Of a stretch of DNA of 64,000 nt, positions 54,044-61,083 are shown in pieces. The DNA comes from Algoriphagus ratkowskyi. GTDB lineage: Bacteria; Bacteroidota; Bacteroidia; Cytophagales; Cyclobacteriaceae. How positions within the stretch are numbered: the stretch's first letter is position 1; each line of letters begins with the position of its first letter. Made by a program: the position numbers and the translations under genes. Location: positions 124,001-188,000 of the forward strand of contig NZ_MSSV01000009.1 in the NCBI RefSeq assembly GCF_002150505.1, read 5' to 3'. The notes beneath the pieces were generated by a model, which worked only from the letters and a program-made list of their open reading frames with translations, ran no database searches and was not told the origin of the DNA.

Positions 54044-54589
54044 CTAATATGTCCCTTCTTTCTCAAATGGAATCACATTATGTCTTTTATAATTTGGAAA
54101 AATGGAGAAAGAAAACTTCTCCTTTTTCAACTTAGCTCCCAATCCTATTAAATACCCAAACCCGCTTTGGTCGGATAAATTATTTTCTTCTGAAAGCTGA
54201 AAATCTAAGACCGGCCCGGCTGCTGCATAAAAAATCTTCCCTAATGCATACTCCGCATAGACAGGAATAGACAGCATCTGGAAATCGGGATTATGAATAT
54301 AGCCACTCGCGCAATAAATACATGGAGGAGAATTTGGATTGAAATCAACCTTAGCAAAGGAATAATTTAAGCCTCCACTAAGTGAGAACTTATCATTAAT
54401 ACTTTTTGAAAGAAGAATGCCCACCTCCATTAAATTCTCAATATCCACAGAGCTAGCTCCATCGAGATCTTCGTTCCAATTGGCCATAGCTCCCGAAGCG
54501 CCAAAATAGCCTTTCAACTCTAACCCTGATTGCGCAGTGACCGAAAAACTAATTGAAAGGATAAGTAATAGTAAAAGTGCATTTTTCAT
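54044..54589 (-). CDS. Small outer-membrane beta-barrel protein, truncated by in-frame TAG
   Basis: A 181-residue porin-like protein with a signal peptide ending SVTAQ and about eight beta strands (KGYFGASGAMANW, VGILLSKSINDKFSLSGGLNYSF, LSIPVYAEYALGKIFYAAAGPVLDF, GYLIGLGAKLKKEKFSFSIFPNY). The frame stops at TAG 54044-54046, after which it continues without a gap for 16 codons (QVLQELGVQFGVGYLF) to a second TAG at 53993-53995. That extension has the composition of the final barrel strand ending in Phe, so the first TAG looks like a nonsense change (a CAG-to-TAG change is one possibility). As read, the protein lacks the C-terminal strand needed for barrel closure. Confidence 0.75.
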   Translation of the reverse strand: MKNALLLLLILSISFSVTAQSGLELKGYFGASGAMANWNEDLDGASSVDIENLMEVGILLSKSINDKFSLSGGLNYSFAKVDFNPNSPPCIYCASGYIHNPDFQMLSIPVYAEYALGKIFYAAAGPVLDFQLSEENNLSDQSGFGYLIGLGAKLKKEKFSFSIFPNYKRHNVIPFEKEGTY

Positions 54590-54785
54590 AAGGTCAAAAT
54601 TAATGATAAAACTAGTTTAGCCAGTACGAAAGACTGAGTCGAAATACTACAAAAACTCATCAAACAGCATAACACCTATCACAACTAGTCCTGCTTCGGG
54701 AGAAGCAGAACAACCATAAGAAACAAAATGGAAGACATGGTACTAGTTGAGGTCCAAGTCTGAAGACTTGAACCAATATTCAATT

Positions 54786-54825
54786 GTTTTCTCCGCGGGA
54801 CCTCTGTGTACTCTGTGGTTAAATC
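54786..54825 (+). repeat. Dispersed CTCTGYG-type intergenic repeat
   Basis: The sequence tctccgcgggacctctgtgtactctgtggttaaa (34 bases, here summarised by its TCTCCGCG start and GGTTAAA end) is related to 26471-26513, which has TCTCTGCG, GTACTCTGC and GCTAAA in the same order. Confidence 0.5.
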
Positions 54826-54858
54826 AAAAAAAAACGCCGACTTTTCAGCCGGCGTTTT
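54824..54858 (-). terminator. Terminator of rpsA
   Basis: aaaacgccg (54831-54839) and cggcgtttt (54850-54858) pair perfectly. On the minus strand a T run follows. It lies 46 bases after the rpsA stop. Confidence 0.85.
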
Positions 54859-54904
54859 CAATATATTAAGTAAGTCTCGATTCTAATATCTAGAATCTAA
54901 TGCC

Positions 54905-56680
54905 TTACTTCTTTCCTTCCATTTGCTCTTTCAACTGAGTCAATGCGTCCAAGTCACCAAGTGTTGACTTTTCTGCCGGAGCTGAAGAGGTAGAAGTAGA
55001 AGCAGAACCTGAATCAGATTTCTTCTTGGCTTCTTTCTTAGCTGGCTTCGCATCTTCTCTGAACATCGCTGTGTGAGAAAGAACGATTCTCTTATCATCT
55101 TTAGAGAATTCAGATACTTTGAAATCCAAAGACTCACCAACCTCTACTTGAGATCCGTCTTCTTTTTCCAAGTTCTTCACAGTAGCAAATCCTTCAAGAC
55201 CGTAAGGTAATTCAAGAACTGCACCTTTGTCATTTTTGGAAACTACAGTACACTTATGCTCTGATCCAATAGGGAATACAGATTCGAAAGTATCCCATGG
55301 ATTTTCTTCCAATTGCTTATGACCAAGAGCAAGTCTTCTGTTGTCCACATCAAGCTCAAGAACAGCTACTGCTAGCTCGTCTCCTACTTTTACAAACTCA
55401 GATGGATGCTTAATTTTCTTAGTCCAAGAAAGATCAGATACGTGAACCAAACCGTCGATACCTTCTTCCAATTCAAGGAATAGACCGAAGTTAGTCAAGT
55501 TTCTTACCACACCTGTGTGCTTAGAACCTACTGCGTACTTAGTACCCATGTCGTTCTTAGTCCAAGGATCTTCAGTCAATTGCTTGATACCAAGAGACAT
55601 TTTTCTGTCGTCTTTGTCCAAAGTCAATACTACAGCTTCGATTTCGTCGCTTACTTTCACAAAGTCAGCAGGATTTCTCAAATGCTGAGACCAGCTCATT
55701 TCAGAAACGTGAATCAAACCTTCAACACCTGGAGCAAGCTCAAGGAACGCACCGTAGTCAGCTACGTTTACGATCTTACCCTTAACTCTAGATCCAATTT
55801 CAAGGCTTGACGCCAAAGAATCCCAAGGATGAGCAGTAAGCTGCTTCATACCCAAAGAAATTCTCTTCTTATCATCATCAAAGTCAAGAACCACAATCTG
55901 AACTTTCTGATCAAGTTGCAATACTTCTTCTGGGTGATTGATACGTCCCCAAGAGATATCTGTAATGTGAAGAAGACCATCTACACCACCCAAATCGATG
56001 AATACACCGAAGTTAGTCATGTTCTTGATCACACCTTCCAATACTTGACCTTTCTCAAGGTTGTTTAGAATCTCAGCTTTTTGCTTCTCAAGATCTTTCT
56101 CGATCAACACTTTGTGAGATACTACTACGTTATCATTTGCGTGGTTGATTTTCACCACTTTAACTTCCATTTTCTTACCTACATAGATATCGAAATCTCT
56201 AATAGGCTTCACGTCGATCTGAGAACCTGGCAAGAATGCTTCAACACCGTAGATATCTACGATCAAACCACCTTTAGTTCTTCTTTTCACAAGACCTTCG
56301 ATCACGTTATCAAACTCAAGCGCATCTTCGATGTCTTTCCATGCACGTACAATCTTAGCTTTCTTGCGCGAAAGGATTAATTGTCCTAGTGAATTCTCTT
56401 GCTCTTCGATGAATACTTCTACTGTATCACCTACATTGATAGACTCAAGGTCTCTGAATTCAGAAAGAGGAACCAATCCGTCAGACTTAAAGCCTACGTT
56501 GATGATTACATCTTTATCATTAACACCTACTACAGTACCTTTGATAACTTCTTTTTCAGTGATCGTGCCCAATGTATCTTCATACATCGCAGCCATTTGA
56601 GCGCGTTCTTCTTTGGAATAGCCTTCACCAAAACCTTTGGTTTCGATACTGTCCCAGTTAAAATCTTCTTGTTTTGACAT
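54905..56680 (-). CDS. rpsA: 30S ribosomal protein S1
   Basis: An mRNA-binding ribosomal protein of 591 residues with six S1 OB-fold repeats, recognisable by repeated GxVxNxxxFGxFxxLxxGxxGLxHxSxxSW patterns (GVIKNMTNFGVFIDLGGVDGLLHITDISW, GKIVNVADYGAFLEL..., GVVRNLTNFGLFLEL...). The N-terminal MSKQEDFNWDSIE start at 56680 is the family start; the frame is open to 56719 but without homology. The C-terminal 50 residues are a Lys/Ser/Ala/Thr-rich tail. A TACCTTTG -7 box at 56792-56799 implies a leader of about 105 bases, which in other bacteria is a site of S1 autoregulation. Confidence 0.97.
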   Translation of the reverse strand: MSKQEDFNWDSIETKGFGEGYSKEERAQMAAMYEDTLGTITEKEVIKGTVVGVNDKDVIINVGFKSDGLVPLSEFRDLESINVGDTVEVFIEEQENSLGQLILSRKKAKIVRAWKDIEDALEFDNVIEGLVKRRTKGGLIVDIYGVEAFLPGSQIDVKPIRDFDIYVGKKMEVKVVKINHANDNVVVSHKVLIEKDLEKQKAEILNNLEKGQVLEGVIKNMTNFGVFIDLGGVDGLLHITDISWGRINHPEEVLQLDQKVQIVVLDFDDDKKRISLGMKQLTAHPWDSLASSLEIGSRVKGKIVNVADYGAFLELAPGVEGLIHVSEMSWSQHLRNPADFVKVSDEIEAVVLTLDKDDRKMSLGIKQLTEDPWTKNDMGTKYAVGSKHTGVVRNLTNFGLFLELEEGIDGLVHVSDLSWTKKIKHPSEFVKVGDELAVAVLELDVDNRRLALGHKQLEENPWDTFESVFPIGSEHKCTVVSKNDKGAVLELPYGLEGFATVKNLEKEDGSQVEVGESLDFKVSEFSKDDKRIVLSHTAMFREDAKPAKKEAKKKSDSGSASTSTSSAPAEKSTLGDLDALTQLKEQMEGKK

Positions 56681-56791
56681 AATAGTACAAACCCTGAATA
56701 GCAACAGTCCGCGGGTCAAAAGACTATCGTTTTTAGTTGTAAATCAGCGTATTAGGTCAACCAAATACACACCATTCACTCGAATGGATTA

Positions 56792-56799
56792 CAAAGGTA
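56792..56799 (-). promoter_or_regulatory. -7 box candidate of rpsA
   Basis: TACCTTTG on the minus strand matches TAnnTTTG exactly. The best -33 candidate (TTTT) is 24 bases upstream, longer than usual. Confidence 0.45.
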
Positions 56800-57370
56800 G
56801 GGATTTATTGATAAAGGAGGTAGAAAACTTCTTTCATGTTGATCTGATTCCTTTAGGTACTGAGAGAGATTTTATTAGTCACCATTGAGTATTTTATAGT
56901 GCTGCAGATTAATACTTGGAATGATGCATCAAAGAAATTAAACTTGAAAAGAATTACTACTGCAGATTGCTAGAATATGTGCAGATAACCTAAAAACATT
57001 TTGATGAGTTTAGACTACTTTCTCAAGTGCGTTTATAGGCCTCAAATGAAAGTGTAAGGCTACTTCAAAACAAAAAGCCAATATAGCCGAGGTAGGAATT
57101 CATCACGGTTTGTCTATTCTGGCTATTTCTTCAGATTTACCCCCAACCACTTAGTTTAAAAATCTGAAGTCTGAAGCCTATTTGAATCTCATCGCCGATA
57201 CAGAAATCATTAAGGCTTTAAGTACCTTTTAAAAAAAAGCAGAAGTCATCCTAAATATCGTTCAGGTCAACTCCAATACTTCACTCGAAACTTACAATTT
57301 TACAAAACGGTCTAATTAAAAATGGACGAAATCATTTTCATATTTTGACCAATAGATTTATCAAAGAAAT

Positions 57371-57401
57371 GAAAAAGGAGGTTGATGATCACCAACCTCC
57401 T
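57371..57401 (-). terminator. Terminator of the VWA lipoprotein gene
   Basis: aggaggttg and caacctcct pair over nine bases around an eight-base loop, followed by T5 on the minus strand. It lies 23 bases past the stop. Confidence 0.85.
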
Positions 57402-57423
57402 ATCTAATTGAAAAATGTTAAAA

Positions 57424-59079
57424 CTACCTTATGATAATGATGTCTTCTCCTTCAAAATCTGTCCCGTCCATTAACTGGCCTTTTATTTTGACTTTAATTA
57501 CATCATCTTTAGAAACATTCCCTAGAGCCTCAGTAACTGTCTGAGCGTCAAACTTAATAGTTACATCCATAAACCCATCACTTCCCAAGGTATTACAAGC
57601 GCCGGATTCAAAGGGCTTTTCTACTAAGGGCTCATATGGGGTGGATACATCCTCATAGGCATTACGGATTGGAGAAACACCTTCTAAAGTAACTGTAGCC
57701 ATGTTAATTTCAGTAACGTCAAAGTCTGCTGTCCCTAAAATTGCGGTAGGAATAACACCTTTTCTTTTCAATTGAATGGGATTTGGACAGCCACCGGGCT
57801 GCACATCAAAAGCAACATACACAACTGGTTCGGGAACAGTGATGGTTACTGACGTTTTCGCATATTCAGCACCATCGCCGACTAGGCAAAGATCAAATGT
57901 GTATTCTCCTGGAGCTGTACCTTCTGGAACAGTAATGGTGACATCAAAATCTCTTTCAATAGGCTCATTCAATACAATTCCAGTATAAGAACTGGGAGAA
58001 ACACCTGTAAGCCAAGTTGAATAGGTTGGATCGCAAGTTTCAATACTTAAATCATCAATTTTATTCAAGCTTTCAGCAATGATATTCGCAATAAATTCAG
58101 CCACATCTGGGTTGCTGGCATCAAAGGGAAAAGCATCTCCACCTGTAAGTAGGGAGGCAGCTTTCCATAGTGCAAAATCATTACCCGCGGTTGAACCTGA
58201 AAACAAAGTGATTAAAGTATAACCGTTATCTTTTAATTCATTGATGGTTTGGACGAAGGCAAGATCATCGCCGCTACCCGCTACCCCATCCCTGCCAGGA
58301 TCTGGGCCACTAGTAACTCCATTTACTCCTATCAGACCAAAGACATTACAATCATGAGGAATATTGTCCAACCAATAAATGGCGATCTTTTTTGAACCTG
58401 ATCTCCAATTTATGGATTCATCATTGTATAATTCCCAAAGAGCTCGGGTGTAACTTTCCGGAGCATCATATCCGTTTTTCAACACTATGGAATTTATGCC
58501 GCTTTCAGTATTGGAAAGGTCAGAACTTAAATTTGCATCTAGGTTGTAGGGGTAATCAGAACCACTCCCATATATACTTCCATATCCACATCCACTAAAG
58601 CTACCATTATAATCCACCTGTGAAATCGCACCAAAATTCGTGTCGGGTATCAGGCTCCTGACTGCATTCATTATGTTAATGGAATTTGCTTTCGCTGTAT
58701 TGAGCACAGCTCCCATACTTCCTGATACATCCAACATAAACATCACATCTCCCGAAGAAGGAGCCCCATTAATTTTTCCGGTAAGGGTTTGCGTATGGCT
58801 TTCTTCCGGCATAAGCGTTTCTTCGATCGGGGATTCCAAACTTGATTCCGAAGAAGATATACTTAAATTAAAATTATTTGATTTTGAATAATCCTTTAAA
58901 GGAACCAGAGAAGGTGGTGGATCTCCTTCGAACTGATTAGCAGACATATCGCCGGCAATTTGTTGGTCTAAATTTGAAACGTCTTTTTGCCCTTCAGTCA
59001 ATTCCTGACAGGCCATAAATGCGAATAAGATAAAAAGACTGCCGCATATTTTTAAAATACTTTTCTCTAAATTTTTCAT
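57424..59079 (-). CDS. VWA-domain lipoprotein with C-terminal beta domain
   Basis: A 551-residue surface or periplasmic lipoprotein. The signal peptide ends at lipobox FMAC (Cys24). A low-complexity linker (25-95) leads to a von Willebrand A domain (about 105-345), with MIDAS motif DVSGSMG and an aspartate-rich EF-like GVTSGPDPGRDGVAGSGDDLAF loop. A beta domain (about 345-420) follows. The C-terminal domain (about 425-551) opens VAFDVQPGGCPNPIQLKRKGVIPTAILGTADFDVTEI, a repeat type seen in many secreted proteins as IDIKPGSxPNxINLxSxGVIPVAIL. It probably binds a divalent metal and a ligand or matrix partner. It is divergent from the LytTR gene across 645 bases. Confidence 0.85.
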   Translation of the reverse strand: MKNLEKSILKICGSLFILFAFMACQELTEGQKDVSNLDQQIAGDMSANQFEGDPPPSLVPLKDYSKSNNFNLSISSSESSLESPIEETLMPEESHTQTLTGKINGAPSSGDVMFMLDVSGSMGAVLNTAKANSINIMNAVRSLIPDTNFGAISQVDYNGSFSGCGYGSIYGSGSDYPYNLDANLSSDLSNTESGINSIVLKNGYDAPESYTRALWELYNDESINWRSGSKKIAIYWLDNIPHDCNVFGLIGVNGVTSGPDPGRDGVAGSGDDLAFVQTINELKDNGYTLITLFSGSTAGNDFALWKAASLLTGGDAFPFDASNPDVAEFIANIIAESLNKIDDLSIETCDPTYSTWLTGVSPSSYTGIVLNEPIERDFDVTITVPEGTAPGEYTFDLCLVGDGAEYAKTSVTITVPEPVVYVAFDVQPGGCPNPIQLKRKGVIPTAILGTADFDVTEINMATVTLEGVSPIRNAYEDVSTPYEPLVEKPFESGACNTLGSDGFMDVTIKFDAQTVTEALGNVSKDDVIKVKIKGQLMDGTDFEGEDIIIIR

Positions 59080-59724
59080 GTATTAGATAATTATGGATAA
59101 AAGAAAGAATAGTGATAAAAAGAATTATACCGACTTGCGCCAGACCTTCAGCAGTACTCCCTAACAAATCTTAAAGAATTTCGATTGGTAATCGAAAGTG
59201 ATTGGAGCTGGTATGCTGTTCAATATTTGAATATATATTGAATTTACCCTAAGTACTTTTTTAAAAAAACAAAGAATGTACAGCTGACCTTTCATAGTTT
59301 CCCAATACTGCATATGGATGTATAAATGGTATTAAATACTGTTTTTTGTATATCAGACGAATTTTAATACTTGGAAAAGTATCATTATTGAAAATATATA
59401 GTAATTTAGAAATATCTTAAATCCAATAAGTGATTTTATTTATTACTAGTTTATACGTCATATTTTTGTAAAAATGCTTTTAGAGCCACTCCTATATTTT
59501 TCAATTTTATATGAAGTATAAACTATTTTATAACTATATCGGAATAGTTGTTAGGTCAAAGAGATTTTGAACAATAGTATAACCAAAAACTAAATTGACT
59601 ATTCTACTATATAGTTCTATTAGAATGTAGATTTAATACTTAAGTGGTGTGTGCAGTCAATTCTGTTTGCTTCGCATAAAGATCATTTACAGTTAGTTTG
59701 TTATTTAGTTTTCAAATTTAAATT
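59080..59724. other. AT-rich divergent intergenic region
   Basis: A 645-base gap between the VWA lipoprotein and LytTR genes, much richer in A and T than the flanks. It has a hairpin tttcgatt-ggt-aatcgaaa at 59179-59197 and a palindromic tcaatattTGAATATAtattga-like stretch at about 59220-59243. No ORF is credible. It is a plausible place for LytTR-type direct repeats, but I found none that is clear. Confidence 0.4.
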
Positions 59725-60513
59725 ATGAAAGATCTTATTCGGATAATTAGTGTAGAAAGTGAAGCAGAAGTTTTGGAATCCTTAAAGCATATTCTTGAAA
59801 ATACAATGGAAGGCGCCCAACTCCTAAAGAACTACTCTAGACCAGATAATTTTTTGCAAGATTGCAAAAGGGGTTTGCATGACTTTGATCTTTTATTTTT
59901 GAACTTTGAAATGTTTCCCTTCAAAGGAATAGAACTCATAAATGAAATGAAAAAGAACACACCTTTTCCTCATTTCGATATTGTTTTTTTAACTCTTAAC
60001 AATAATATCACTTTAAATACTAACCAAAATCCTGATGTGGATTATCTTAATATACCCTTAATACCAGAAGAGCTTCAATTCTTCATTAAAAATTGGAAAA
60101 GAAAGAGATTTCTAAGTAAAGAACCATCACAAACCCAATTCCCGCAAGAGTTTGTAGAAAAAGCTAAAAAGGCAACAAATCAATTAGCTATTCCTACACT
60201 GGAAGGTTATGAAATCATTGATATTGATCAAATTATCAGGTGCGAAGCAGATCGGAACTACACTTATATTCACCAAATCGGTGTAAAAAAACCATACTTA
60301 ATATCCAAAAATTTAAAAGATTTTGAAAAGGCACTCAGTCCAAATGGATTTTTAAGAATTCACAATTCACATTTGATTAATCCAATTTACATTAAGAAGA
60401 TTTTGAAAGCGGATGGAGGTTTATTACAAATGGTCGACAGTGCTAAAATTAGAATATCCAGAAATAAAGCCTTAGCAATGGAAAAACTTTTCATCAACAT
60501 AACAAGAATATGA
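59725..60513 (+). CDS. LytTR-family DNA-binding regulator with degenerate receiver
   Basis: A 262-residue protein. The N-terminal domain (1-125) follows the receiver fold: RIISVESEAEVLESLKHIL, DFDLLFLNFEMFPFKGIELINEM, FDIVFLTLNNN, VDYLNIPLIPEEL. The acidic pair is replaced, the phospho-acceptor Asp is Asn (FLNFEM), and the conserved Lys before Pro is absent (LNIPL), so it should not be phosphorylated in the normal way. The C-terminal LytTR domain (about 160-262) is intact: IIRCEADRNYTYIHQ, SKNLKDFEKAL, FLRIHNSHLINPIYIKKI, and ISRNKALAMEKL. No histidine kinase is adjacent. It is divergent from the VWA lipoprotein gene. Confidence 0.9.
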   Translation: MKDLIRIISVESEAEVLESLKHILENTMEGAQLLKNYSRPDNFLQDCKRGLHDFDLLFLNFEMFPFKGIELINEMKKNTPFPHFDIVFLTLNNNITLNTNQNPDVDYLNIPLIPEELQFFIKNWKRKRFLSKEPSQTQFPQEFVEKAKKATNQLAIPTLEGYEIIDIDQIIRCEADRNYTYIHQIGVKKPYLISKNLKDFEKALSPNGFLRIHNSHLINPIYIKKILKADGGLLQMVDSAKIRISRNKALAMEKLFINITRI

Positions 60514-60864
60514 TCATTCACCAGCTTCATTACTGAATTACAGGCCGTGAAACTTGATTAACGGGTATATATCTTGCATTAGAGAAATTTAGAGCTGAAG
60601 TAGTTGGTTTTAGGGATAGTTCATGGCTCAGAGTTATCGTTCCATCTCCTATTGTTGGCTATTCGAGGAATCGGGAGAAAAATATGATTAACCCCAAGCT
60701 ATATCCTTCAACTTGAGATTTTTTTTCAATTAGCCTTGCGCCACCACCCTAGGTCATGATAGCAAAAATGGAGAAATTTCTGTCGGTCAGCTAAAACTGT
60801 AGAATTGAATAAAGGTTACATAGAGCGCGATTCGCACATCAAAAGCAACAAAATAATCAGCATA

Positions 60865-60951
60865 GCAAAATTGAACATTAACGGAAATGACTCTATATTA
60901 AATATCAGGGATGGCATGGCTTTACTTTGGGCAATGAAAAATTTGCCAAAT
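60865..60951 (+). pseudogene. Possible remnant of an isoquinoline 1-oxidoreductase alpha-like 2Fe-2S subunit
   Basis: The frame reads AKLNINGNDSILNIRDGMAL and then LWAMKNLPN. Intact IorA-type proteins begin with KLxINGKxxxxDxDPxxPLLWxLRDxLxLTGTKxGCG. The first 28 residues align, but the GTKxGCG iron-sulfur Cys segment and everything after are missing. The fragment is too short for certainty. Confidence 0.35.
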
Positions 60952-61050
60952 CACCACGCCACCACTAGAGATAGATTCAGAGTATCATCCAACCCGACTA
61001 AGACACTCTTTGTACCCTCTGGAAAACCTCCGAGATCTTTTAGGATAAAT

Positions 61051-61080
61051 CAAAAAAAGACCTGCTTTCGCAGGCCTTTT
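61051..61080 (-). terminator. Terminator of the tricorn-like protease gene
   Basis: cctgc-tttc-gcagg hairpin (61061-61074) with extended A/T flanks, followed on the minus strand by T7. It lies directly after the stop. Confidence 0.8.
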
Positions 61081-61083
61081 CAT

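Larger units (their letters stand above)
54590..54904. other. Intergenic region with repeat and rpsA terminator
   Basis: No gene. It contains a CTCCGCG...CTCTGTGGTTAAA dispersed repeat (54786-54825) and the rpsA terminator (54824-54858). Confidence 0.6.
56681..57423. other. 743-base intergenic region
   Basis: No credible gene. It holds the rpsA leader and -7 box at one end and the terminator of the VWA gene (57376-57401) at the other. Short open stretches around 57060-57235 (for example a frame ending LNLIADTEIIKALSTF) look coding-like but lack starts and may be decayed sequence. Homology not recognised. Confidence 0.45.
60514..61083. other. Intergenic region with a decayed coding fragment and a terminator
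   Basis: No intact gene. Bases 60865-60951 resemble the N-terminus of a 2Fe-2S oxidoreductase subunit (see separate entry), and the end carries the terminator of the tricorn-like gene. A plus-strand frame 60805-61203 spans both and overlaps the protease gene, so it is not accepted as a gene. Confidence 0.45.

Noticed and set aside
56681..56719. Longer N-terminus for rpsA
   Set aside because: The added residues (TRGLLLFRVCTI) are not S1-like; the internal ATG gives the family start.
56637..56888. 83-codon plus-strand frame over the rpsA start
   Set aside because: It overlaps the rpsA 5' end and its promoter on the opposite strand; composition is that of a shadow frame.
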